A DNA stretch of 60,000 nucleotides from Polytrichum commune (lineage: Eukaryota > Streptophyta > Polytrichopsida > Polytrichales > Polytrichaceae): assembly GCA_950295325.1 (NCBI GenBank), contig OX485803.1, positions 72,123,554 through 72,183,553 on the forward strand, in the 5' to 3' direction. Numbering within the stretch: position 1 is the stretch's first letter; every line of letters starts with the position of its first letter. The position numbers were made by a program, and so were the translations under genes. Of this stretch, positions 24,043 through 35,370 are shown piece by piece. The notes beneath the pieces were generated by a model, which was given only the letters and a program-made list of their open reading frames with translations, was not told the origin of the DNA and searched no databases.

Positions 24043-27000
24043 CTCTAGGTTGTTTTTGCAAATACGTTGTCTCATTACCAATGCAATTTACCTTAGGTTA
24101 CAACCAAATTACAAAGTAACACTTACAACTTTGTTCATCCATCCGTATAATAACTCCAACAAAACAAGTTCATGTATTATGTTACTATGGTAAGAAATAC
24201 TCAAATCACTATGTAATATAGTAATAATTCATGGATATAGTTGCCGTAATGATTTGTTGTAATCTATTTAATTAAAATGTATATTACGATTTAAGGAACC
24301 CCTAAATATAGTTGTCTTTCCATACAACTCAATGAACATCTCTAACTTCCTCAAATGTCCGTGTTTGATTTCTCATGATACTCATGTTATTGTTGACATT
24401 AGCTATGCGAAAAGGTAGGAGTACTATTAGGTTGAGGTGACCCTTCCCATGTGCTCACCTCACCTTATTATTCCAATCTATGTGCATACGTTAGGCATAT
24501 ATCCTGAGCAACAAATGTTTTTATGAGCACAATTTCCAAGGTAACCAATTTTTTTATCCTGGGTAGCCATACATTTTTTCACTACTCGTCCTGCCCAAAA
24601 TAATATTCATACATGAAAAAATTTCCAAGCAATGTCATGAATTTTTTTTCCATGGTCATAGGGCACCCTACTACCATAGACACACGATCCTTGTTTCATG
24701 AACCTACGCATGAAATAGTTTTTTTCAAAAAGGAAAGGATCAATTCCGAGGAAGCGAAGGTATTCCAATTTTGATACCCTTGGGTAGGTTCTTTGATACC
24801 ATTACTGATCTTGATTATTGATCACCTATATACCATGGCAACATTGGTTGAAACCACCAGGAATTTGCTCCAAGATCAAGTCCTGTGCAATTTACAAGCT
24901 TCGTAATGTGGCTATGACAATTGACACATGCAGACCATATCAATCTCTCAGCATGAATTTCAAAGGACATTGAGAGAAATCTAGTAATCAAGTCTCACTG
25001 CTGAAATCAACAGGGGACACAACTGTTGGCTCCCTTGTTTGCTCCCTAGTTTTCTCATAACTCATCACAAGCTAGTGGGGAGCAAGAGAGCAAGAAACTA
25101 CATGGGTGAGAAAGAATGATTTACAATGTTGGCTTGGAAGGGTTGGCCACCACAGTTGCTGGGGTGGGAGTCATCATTTGTAGTTGGGCCAGGAGCCATG
25201 GATGGAGATTGCCGGAGCCGGTTTGCCTAGAGTTGGGTAGCAACACTTTTGCGCAGTGTCGCAGTAACCCCCTGCCACTGCACAACAGGATAAATCTTTA
25301 AAATTCTATCAATCGTGGTAGTAGCATTCAAGTGTGAGATTTGTTTATGGCACTCAAGGTGTGATAGACAAATGATTTGCACCCAAATAAATGAAACAAA
25401 CCAAATAAATAAACCAATTAAACCAGAGGAAAAGAATTGTGCCCCCAATTGCACTAGGTGCAGTCATATGTAGGTGAGAGCAAATCATATCAGAGTGAAA
25501 GTGCCATAACACCAAACTTCTGTATGTGATGCACAAAGTTGTTCAGGCATGATCATACTAGGCCATTTTCTCACGTCATGAAAGGAAGAATCTAAAGTAG
25601 AATCAAAAACTCAAGTATAGCTTCAGATGTATGCTACTTAATTGATATTTATATTCAAACTTCAGCCATGCTGCCTGATGACTTGCATTCTCAATAATTT
25701 CTGTTGCATTCTGGCACTCATTGACCACAATGGGGCCACAATTGTTCAACAGTACCTGCTGCACGAAGTAGAAAAAGTGGAATCCCCTGCTTGCGTTTAC
25801 CGCGGTCCAGGAGAGTGCCAGGTATTTACCAAAGTACTAGTAATTTGGTGTCATCTAATACACAAGCATGTACACTTGCACACACATTTTCCTAAGCATA
25901 TCCCATCTGCCTAATATCCATAGGTGGGCAGGAAAGGGGCAGGAAAGTTCTTGAATTACTTACTTCGAAGACATTACCCCTAAATGGATTAAATTTCCGA
26001 CACTGACAAATTGATCCATCTCACAGACCAAATTAAATCAGCTGCCTCAAACTACTGGGCTAATTAGATGCCATATTTCACATAAATTCCCTCTGCGACT
26101 TGCAGATTGAGCCATACTCAAGGACTTACATCAATCAGGAGGCTCCTGCAGATTGAAGGCGATGTAGTCGAATTGCCACTGCTGCATGATGATAGAGTAC
26201 TCTCTCCCACCTCAACCTACAGCAACTCATTATATAATACCCCATGCCGGCTTCTCCACTTCCTGTAAACTTAACAACAATTTGAGAGTTTGCAGTACAC
26301 CAGCAGCTGGATGCCTGCCTGCCTGCGAGAAAAGAGTTCTCACATGGAATGGGTTGTGGTGTGAATCGAATTAGCTCTGTGGAGCTTTTCAGTGTCGGCT
26401 ACGTCTCTGGCTTCAGTGCAGCTTGTCACTTCATCATTTGTGGATTCCAAGATGTGTAATTCACACTTTACGATTACCAATAGGGTATGGATATTGAGGA
26501 TTTTTCTTCCCCTCATAACACTCAAGTTTATATACCATGCGAAGAATGTTCATACCTAGGTAAAATCGCCCTAGTATGGATATGGTTAAGAATATTTTTG
26601 ATGCAAACAATTACTCAGATATACAAGGATTCTCTCCCCTCAAGATATCCACCAAATAGAACCATTTGACTGCTATTAAAATTCTGATACTCGAAGGTTC
26701 TTTATGTCATTGTCGATGTTGATTATTGATTCCATGCATGCACATGTATTCTGGACCAACATTGAGCTGGACTCTTTCTTGGTGAGAAGGAGTGCGGGTG
26801 TGCAACAGGTGGAAGGTCAGTGTTCAAAAGATTGTAATGCACATCTGCCGTGATGATATGATGTTTGGTCGTGCAACTCAAGCCGGACAAGGAAGCAGGA
26901 TCAATTTTCACATATTCTTCACAATGATTCCCAACTGTGATGTTACTCCTTTTTAAGATATGATTACATCCTGCCAAAACTCTGATTATCTAAGGCTGGA

Positions 27001-28373
27001 CCATCTAAAGTATGACATGGCCCTATTCTGGGCACTTCCAACTCGACAAACATTTTTGGTTAGCAATTGTAATATCAACATAAAGATTGTAATGTCGAGT
27101 TTGAAGATCAATGAAGATTCGAATTTGCATCTCCCAATTGTGTTTATATTTGGTGCACATAGTCCAATCTCATTGTAACATGTTTCTTTTCAATGTAACA
27201 GTTGTTGTTAACTACAAGTCTTGCCATTTATTACTCAATTATAAGTTTCCATTAAGAGGAGTGACTACATAAGGCCTACATAAGACGTACATACCATGAT
27301 TTGACTTTAATTCCTAAATGTCGAAGCAAATTTTTTCTTTCATAGATTGATTGAAAAGTTTGAATTTTTGGTTTCAAAAGACATTTCACCTTCTTAAGAA
27401 ATTGTTGAAGATTATTGTTAGATTACATCCACACAGTTATTATGTTCAAAAATGTTCAAGAGCTTCATAATCTCCATTTGTAAGAATTTGACGTCAATAA
27501 TTCATAAGATAAATGACATTCTATAATTAAGGGCTCACATTTTGTCACAAACCTATGTGCTTTCACAGTATGGAAGTGCTCCAAACAAAATATATCATAA
27601 GACATAATTAATATCCATACATTGATTACAACATCATCTTCATGTGGTGATGTGGAGTTCTAGAATTTGCATGCACCATTTGCTTTGTCAAAACTTTCAT
27701 AAATTCTGTCAACTTAATATAAGTACATGTGCAATTGCAAAATCTTTTGGTGGGTCTTCATGGATTGAATCATTCTCCTGGGAGCTCCTAGAAAAGACAT
27801 TAGTAAAATAGAAGATATCAAAACGAACCATCGTTTTAATGTCACACATCAAACTAGTGCACATTAAAGTATGACAGGATGGCTACCCTTTCCAACATAA
27901 TTGTAAACACACAAAGAGCATATGGAGTCTGGAACAATGAGGTTAATGCCCAACATCAAGCGCTTGAGGTGCAAAATGCCTGTAACCTGCGTGCCTTAGT
28001 CTCCCTTAATTTGCTTCGAAGATCCAAACAATCCTTGATATTGACGTTATCCAACTTGTTTGAGTAGATTTGGCTGCTGAGAGTCCCCTTTTAATTGTAT
28101 GAAACAATCCTGTTCTTACACCCAAGCATTGGAAGCTGCAAGTTGAGAAAGTATTAGTTAGTTGTCTCACAAAAGAATCTGGTCTTTATGTGTCCTCATG
28201 GGTGGATAGGGAGGAGGAATTTGAAGCCTGAGGAGGATAGGTATATTAAAGACAGTAGGTATCCACAAACATTGAATTCTATTTTTCAAACTTTGCACTA
28301 ATGTGAAAGCTGCATTCAAAGACTACAAAGTGCAAATTATTACAGAGATCAAGAAATAAGAAAAGAGATTCAA
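24043..28373. other. Long non-coding stretch downstream of the chitinase gene
   Basis: No gene or transposon is recognised. The ORFs are short and motif-free. The part nearest 28373 would hold the 3' untranslated region of the minus-strand chitinase gene. No canonical AATAAA signal stands out in the first 60 nt after the stop. Confidence 0.45.
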
Positions 28374-30280
28374 TTATTCTGACCAATTACCTGCTTTAGC
28401 CAGCGACCAACTACTGTCATCTTGTGCCAGATTCCATGCAAAGTAACCTCCAACAGATTTGTTCTTTGCATATTGAACCTTGGAGGTGATTGTGGTTGGA
28501 CTGTCATAGCCGATCCAAACAAGAGAGGCTGTGTTGTAACTGTACATACACACAGTTGTGTTATCCTGGACAACAATGACACTGCTGTTTCTGTTGAAAG
28601 TTACAATGTCACTGTACGAGATATCCTCATAATAGCTGGAGGTTGGTGCCCCAATGCTCGTATTACTGAGACTTGAAAGCACCCATGATTTCCCGTAGTA
28701 AGCAAGTCCCATGAGGAGTTTGGTGGCATCCAGGCCTGAGCTCAACCAATTACTAACGCCATAGTCTGTGTTGAGGTTGGGTCGCGAGGGGTCATACAGG
28801 GCTGTGTGTTCTCCAGTTTGAGACTCCCATGAGCCATGGTAATCGTAGGTCATTACATTCACCCAGTCCAGGTAAGAGTTGATGGCCGTAATGTTGTATG
28901 ATTGATTTTGTTCGTAGATTAATGTTGTCTGGTAGTATACCGCAGCTGCAATTAAAGTCAATAGCCAATTTTGCAAAAGACGTCACATATCAAAATCTAG
29001 AACTTTTAAAATCTTAACCCATTTAAATCGGACTGGCAGGCATTATGACAATGGATTAATAATCCCTTTGGAGAATCTCATCATTATGGAAGTATTGATT
29101 TTAAGGTCAGAAAGAAAGAAAGAAAGAAAGACCACTCTGATGTTGCTTCGATTTTGAGTTGGTCTAAGTCCGTATGTAATCCTGGAACGGGTATTACAAG
29201 AATTAGAGGGCCCCCAACAACTATTTCATCCTTTCGAAGGTGAACACTTTGAAGCTTGGACAGGCATGGATAAGTTGGTTGGCATCTATCTCATCCAAGG
29301 GAAAGCCCCTACGTTCCCACATAATTGGTTGAAAATATCCAATTCATCCAAATAAGCCCACTATGATTTGATGGACCATAGGTGATCTAAGGTTCACTAG
29401 AAATCAAATGCTAGGAAAGTCACCCATAGACTGGCCATAGACTCGGAGTCCCCATGGGATCCAGGTTAAGGCCTTGGGTTTAAGCCACCCCTTGTCAAGG
29501 TCATATGTTTACCCAGTGTAGAGAATAACATTTTCCAACAAGTAAACAACCACCTCATGCAAATTGCAATATATAATTCTTAATATGCATGGTTATTGGT
29601 CCAGCAATGAATTTAACTTTGTGATTAACAGAAGAATCAATGAAGGCATAACACCAGCTGATTTTATTTCACATCACTGAACCTGTAAGAAGAAGCTTTG
29701 CCTTCCCGGAGCTTTGTGATTCTGCTACAGTAGCCGCGTTCCATTCCTGAAAGAAAGTCCCTAGATTCGTCATCTCTGTCTGACTTGCAGGAAACTCCCA
29801 GTCGAGGTCCAAGCCACTGTAATTGTATTGCCTTGCAAGAGCGATACTCGTGTCGATGAACACTTTACGGTCGGCTGCAGTACTGACCATGCTGGCAAAT
29901 AACGATGCATTGGATGTGCCTCCACCAATTGACAGAAGCACCTTGATGTTGGGGTTGGAGCCAAGAGCAGTGGCAACAAACGTCTCGTATTGTCCATAGT
30001 CATCAAAAATGGGGGGCACACATGCATACGATGAATTGATCCCTGCAAATGCATACCACACATGTGTCTGGAATTCCAGATTGAGGTTTCCATCTGGGAT
30101 GTATATGTACCCTGGCCAGTAGCCCCCTTTTACACTTGTGGAGGTAACAGCAGCCACAGCAAGGCCTCTGTAACCCCCATAACCCTGCCTGCCTGCTAAA
30201 GAAGTCAGAATTATAGAACTAGACAGCACTTGCAGTAGCAATAGCCTGAGAACAGCTGTGCACATTCTTGTATCAGCCAT
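28374..30280 (-). CDS. Class V chitinase (glycoside hydrolase family 18), two exons
   Basis: The product is a secreted enzyme predicted to hydrolyse chitin or chito-oligosaccharides in the apoplast or vacuole, typically in defence. Exons are 29683-30280 and 28374-28945. The 737-bp intron has donor ACAG/GTTCAG and acceptor TTGCAG/CTGCG. Splicing restores KLLLTAAVYYQ, as expected in this family, and gives 389 residues, close to the usual plant length. A hydrophobic signal peptide spans about residues 8-30. Visible motifs are GGYWPG (52-57), LLSIGGG (115-121), YSGLDLDWEFP with catalytic Glu162, then WVNVMTYDYHGSW, GLAYYGKSW, WIGYDSP and GGYFAWNLAQDD. Ser155 stands where bacterial GH18 enzymes have the first Asp; plant class V enzymes commonly lack it. 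Several NxS/T sites suggest glycosylation. All key residues are intact, so the gene looks functional. Confidence 0.93.
29110..29130. repeat. GAAA microsatellite in the chitinase intron
   Basis: About five tandem GAAA units lie inside the chitinase intron, well away from both splice sites. Confidence 0.85.
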
Positions 30281-30386
30281 AGCTGGAAACCACGCAGTGC
30301 AGAATATATGGATCCAGAAGAGAATAACTTGATCAAATTCATGTGGCAGACCAGAAATTTATGAAGTTGGGATCTAATGGAAGAGA

Positions 30387-30396
30387 TTATATATAC
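30387..30396 (-). promoter_or_regulatory. TATA box of the chitinase gene
   Basis: On the minus strand the sequence reads GTATATATAA, about 107 bp before the start codon. This is a normal distance for a plant promoter with a leader of about 75 nt. Confidence 0.6.
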
Positions 30397-31173
30397 TGTA
30401 TACGGATGGGCTAGTGGTTGATAACCCCCACCAGGATCTTTTCATAATCCGTGCTCAACTTACCAAAAAGATAGCAGAACTTTTCTTCTTCAAGGTGACG
30501 CGCTCTGACTTGCTTTTGACGTTGTGCAGGCCAATATCTAGGTCAATGGAGATCTGAATTGAATACAACACCTCATCAATTCACCTTGTTTTCACCAAAT
30601 GCATATGAATATCTTAATTCAAAAGTCTCTGAAAAGAATCATATGAAACAGATGCAAAAGTGTTGCTCGATTGTGCATCTCAGACAGCTTCGTGGAAAAA
30701 TACATGTGTCATATCATCCACTCTAATATATATAAGTCGTCAACCCCATTCCAATATGTTGTACCAATCTGATTATTTAAAACATTATGTGACAGTACAC
30801 CATATAATATCCACATGGTCAAAGCCCATGTAGCTGACTTGGAGACTTATAAGCACCCATGAACTACCTTAGGTGGAAAGCAGTATTTATGACAAACTTT
30901 GTTGACATTCACCCAACCCACGTTCAATGAGTGGAGTGAAAACAAATTCAACCACATTACGGCTCCACAGATTAGCCAGTGTACTTCACATACAAGCTGT
31001 TTTCTGCCCTCGTGAAAGCAAATTCAACCACATTACAGCTCCACAGATTAGCCGGTGTTTTCTCTAGGGTTTTCTCCCATTACGATTTGCTTTTCTTATT
31101 CCTCAAGGTGCCTCACGGCATTATCCTGCCACATCTTCGTTCAGCTTCCAGAGACAAGTATTCAAGGCCTGTA
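30397..31173. other. Chitinase upstream region and non-coding DNA
   Basis: No gene is seen. This is the likely chitinase promoter region. A direct duplication of about 40 bp (CCACATTACRGCTCCACAG core) occurs at about 30943 and 31019. Confidence 0.45.
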
Positions 31174-31803
31174 CAGTAATCTCCCACTTAAATACGCATC
31201 CCAGTTGAGTGCGCAATTTTTTTGTCAAAAAGTAGGGTTCATACTTTATTGTTTGAACATGTCATGCAAAGTCATTTGTCACGAAGGCATGAACTTTTGA
31301 TGCTTGACATTAAATGTCAGTTTGTTAAAGTTTTGTTGAAACGTCTAAAACGATTGTCACAGTTCATCATACATCTGTCCAGCTTCCATTTGAACATCGA
31401 AGCAAAGCAATTGGTCGTTGATGTCAAGGCTAGGACAATGTTGTGTAGAGCTTCAAAGCCTCTGAAGTTGGTAGCATTGTTAGATTCAGCAAATGTCTTG
31501 ATAGGTTGGATTTCGTTGCAGTGTGTTCTCCCAATTGTCCCACACTTTCCAGATGGTGCCTTCACTAACTTCATACTCCCGCCCCAGCGCATGCTTGCTC
31601 AACAAGTTCGGCTTGCTTAACTTTGCAATGATTTCACATCATTGGGCTTCAGTCAAGTGGGTTGCCTCAAGTTTCATCCGTTTCCCATTGCGATTCATCG
31701 AACAAAAGAGTCTAGAAAACGATATGAGTAAAGTACGCACCTACCAACTAAGTGCACACCAACGGCTCTGATTCAAAGTGCATACTTAAGCGGGAGATTA
31801 CTG
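31174..31803. mobile_element. TA-flanked MITE (mariner-like), 630 bp
   Basis: Inverted ends CAGTAATCTCCC-R-CTTAA-R-TA-Y-GCA (about 26 bp) are bounded by TA on both sides (31172-31173 and 31804-31805). This fits a Tc1/mariner-type (Stowaway-like) target duplication. No transposase is encoded; the ORFs inside are chance. Confidence 0.65.
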
Positions 31804-31805
31804 TA

Positions 31806-32870
31806 CATAATAGTAATCTTCATTCATAATATACATATATGAATACATATGTGTGTGTATATATATATATATGCCCTGCATGCTTACCTTTGAGCTGGGA
31901 TGCGCACCAGTTTGAATGCACATCAGTTTCTCCAAATTGTGTGTGAAAATTGCTGAAAATGAAAAAATAAAAGGAGCCATTCTCAAGTCATTCAAGCCAC
32001 AACTTCCAAAAGCATTCAAAGACATGCAAAGATCTCTCAAGTTGGGGCTCTTAAAAAGGTCTCGTTTATGGTGAGCCGTCAATATCAGTCACTAGCAGCA
32101 ACATCCCTTGATAATAAATCCTTTATTGTTATCATCCTCTATTTAAAAGCCAGAAAGTGAAAATGCATGCTTTATTTACTACAGCAATCTGAAATAATAT
32201 TGGCTACACAAAACAATCTAATATGACAACATCATGTCCGAATCTTTTTCTGCTTCTCTTGAATTCAATAACATTGATATCTATATCACACAATGACAAA
32301 AGTGATATGCCATGATACACAGGACCATTTGATATTTTCTATAAATAATATGAGATGGTTATGAAATTTTCATGATTCAAGGTCTTAAGAGTTACAATTT
32401 CTCACTAGATCCTTATATGTAACCACAAGTCCCTTTTGAAGTGTTTTCAATAGAAGCATATATGCCATGGAACTCTAGCAAGATGTAGTACATTGTACAT
32501 AGAATTGTGGACCTGCTCAATATGACAACACCACCACACATGTTGGAGTTGTTGGTTCCAACTACACCTGCAAGTTTTAAAATGTATGTACTAGTTAAGG
32601 TACTGTAAGGGGGCATGTACATTTCATCAACAAATAATAAGGCCCCTGACTCATTTGCCATGTGTCAGTCTCCCAATGGCTCTTACTTTTAATTAACGCC
32701 ATGTGTCACCCACAAAAATTACATTCCGCCGCAGACAATGATGAAATTGAAAGGCAGATGTCCAGTAACTCAAATCCCACAATGATTTCATATCCCATGG
32801 TGATATTCGTAGGTTTTTGGAAGTTGGAACGGACCATCATTAAGATTTGCTCATGGTGTGTTGCTAAGTA
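31806..32870. other. Non-coding stretch
   Basis: No gene is recognised. A GT/AT run lies near 31848-31872. The rest is AT-rich with short ORFs. Confidence 0.4.
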
Positions 32871-33278
32871 CTCCCTCCGTTTCAGAATAAAAGTTACATT
32901 TTAGAAAATCCATGGGCTTAAGGTCATTTTTTGCACTTTTAGCACGAAATTGCGTGCATTGCACAACTCTCACAAAGCACTTTCCAGCGAGCTAGCAGTG
33001 TCCGTAGTAATGTCCATTCATCATCATTGACGGTTGACACTGATTGATCTCACACATTAAACTGCATTGATGCGCGTCGACGACGTCGAGTCCAAATATC
33101 AATTGTTAAACAAGTGTAAATGGTTATTTGACTTGGTAGTTTATCAACAACATTTTCATTGTTTCTGGCAACATTCCAGTTCGTTTGGCGAAGTTTGAGA
33201 GAAATTTCACCAAATGTAACTTTTATTTCGTAACGCAGTTTATGTCCAAACGTAACTTTTATTTTGAAACGGAGTGAG
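32871..33278. mobile_element. Stowaway MITE, 408 bp
   Basis: The left end reads CTCCCTCCGTTTCAGAATAA, continuing AAAGTTACATTT. The right end is its inverted form (CTCACTCCGTTTCAAAATAA). TA duplicates flank the element (32869-32870 and 33279-33280). CTCCCTCCGTT is the signature of Stowaway elements, mobilised by mariner transposases. The right terminal sequence is duplicated in tandem just inside (about 33195-33240). Confidence 0.88.
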
Positions 33279-33279
33279 T

Positions 33280-35129
33280 AACAGTTAGCTAGTGAAGGTG
33301 ATATTAAATTTCTTTGTGCTATGAAATTAGTGCCACCAAAATATGTAGGAGTCATTATTCATCCTAGTACTATTCACTAGAAATACTACTCATAACAACA
33401 CTATTTACTAAAAGTATGAGCACAATCAAACTTGGCACTATTTATTTTTACTGTAATTTTTTTGCTATCACTCTACAATTACCTTAGAGCATGCATCAAT
33501 TTTCTTGATTTGTATGGTAAATGATCATGTCCTCATGAATTCATTATCACTTTACTAAAATATATAGCCCTCACTAATTTTGAGACTTGGCAAAATAGTG
33601 CATGTTTTGGGAATTAGTAGCACATACACTAATTGGGATATTTAGTGTAGTAACACTATATTCGTTAATTTGAGACTTTCTCTTGTCTCAAATTAATATA
33701 TGGACCACAACAACATGAATTCGCCAAAAATTATATTGTCAACAATCTCAAATATATTATCAGTCTAATATCCCAAAATCAGTACTTGGCCAATATAAGC
33801 ACATTGGGTAGAGCACTTGAAACCAACTTCACCAACAGAACCACAAGGATAGAGCACTTGAAATGAACCTCACGAAAGAAATCATATAGAATGTTGGCTA
33901 TTATTAGCATGTGAAGTAAAATATAGATACTATGACCTTGGAAGCGTCGTGCGAAAAATGCATTTTCATTCAACCCAACAATTTAGTCCCAAACAAAATA
34001 ATAAAATAAAGTTCACACTTGTTATGAAATATTGTATATTATGGATATTCATCCAACCCCAATGGAGTTGGAGCGTTCCTAAGTTCAACCCTCTACCCTT
34101 ATTTTGAATAGCACACATATGACTAATATATGCCTACTATAGTTACATATGGAACTATAATTATTATGATAACACAATCCTGCCAACTTCTCATTCAACG
34201 TGGCATGCTTCTTGTTCAATCCAAGCAAAGTTGTCTTTTGCAAAAGTTATGTACTTTTGAGGGATGGACACTGATCCACTATGATTTTTTGTGGTTTCCA
34301 TGCTATGAATATGGAATATGTATCTATCCAAGATAGACCGTGCTCAGAATTCACCTTCCACCAAAAGTTTGGGTTTGTATCCCAGCCCGTGTAATGCAAT
34401 GGCATAATCTCACGCTACCACTTCCGGTACAATGCTATACAATCGGCACACACTCGCGATGTCTCAAGACGTGGGCCGGGGGGAACCGGCTACAACACTC
34501 GTACCTTGGTTGATGAAAGCCTCGTGGATGACTTTCAAATTCTCATCCTACATCATGGAGAAGAAGGCCTTTCAAAAAAGTGCACGAGTAGGCATTGGAA
34601 AAAATAGCACCTACAAAAGTTGGAATCAAACCTTTCTTTATATTATCAACAAGCCATGCATGAATGTACACCTAAGGTTGTCCATCTCAATTTAGATAAA
34701 GACAAAGCATGAGTATAAAGGGTTTACTTCAATTCAAGAACAATTGTAGAAAAGCAATGGTTTGAGAGCTATTCATTTATGACAAATCAAAACGATATCC
34801 TCAACTTTATTGTGTATCTCTCCATTTTTGGATATCAAATGGCCAATGAAATATAACACAAATATATAGCCCTATCTATACACCTATCTCTATTAGGGTT
34901 TAGGATGCCATCAAGCATATATAAGAGGTAAGCATTCATTCTTGTACTTGTCAACTTCAACTTTCTCACAAGGTATGAGTGCATTATTTTGTGTTTGCTA
35001 TTGTTTTTTGTTTTAGGGTTTAGGATGAAGATCTTATATTTTTTTGAATTTCATGCTCTTTCAATATTATTACATTTCATATAATATGATAGCATTATTT
35101 TATGCATATAACATGATTACTATTCAATA
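33280..35129. other. Non-coding stretch with one transposon-end fragment
   Basis: No gene is recognised. It contains the isolated DUF7869-element terminus at 33654-33718 and several short CACTAAT / TTTAGTG motifs around 33570-33650. Confidence 0.4.
33654..33718. repeat. Solo terminus of a DUF7869-type element
   Basis: It begins CACTATATTCGTTAAT and matches about 55 bp of the terminus at 52316, including the hairpin (TTGAGAC and GTCTCAA arms). No coding sequence follows. It is either a truncated copy or one end of a non-autonomous relative. Confidence 0.6.
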
Positions 35130-35252
35130 TGATTACATGATCTGTCAGGTTTTCATAATATTATGTCAGGTATAGCAGTTAGATTCAGCTCTTCAACCTT
35201 GTTTTTGTTAGGTTTAAGGTGTTTTGCGTCATGTATAGCATAATCTACCAGA
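35130..35252 (-). repeat. Left subterminal 63-bp repeat array of the MULE
   Basis: About two copies carry cores GTCAGGTATAGCA (35165) and GTCATGTATAGCA (35228). They are the reverse complement of the right array at 39764-39986 and have the same 63-bp spacing. The alignment continues through the AATC/CAGATT-type flanks. Confidence 0.65.
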
Positions 35253-35370
35253 TGTGTATATGGAGATAGAATTCAAAAAGCAAGCGCTTCAACTTATGAA
35301 ATCATACACATGTTCTCTTAAATATTATATATTGATCATGCATATTATATTTGTTGTTAGGTTTGCAGCA

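Noticed and set aside
29683-29683. Ser in place of the first Asp of the GH18 D-x-x-D-x-D-x-E motif as evidence of an inactive chitinase
   Set aside because: Plant class V chitinases commonly have a non-Asp residue at this position and remain active. The later two Asp residues and the catalytic Glu are present.
31222-31771. ORFs between 31.2 and 31.8 kb as a gene
   Set aside because: They lie wholly inside a TA-flanked MITE and show no motif on either strand.
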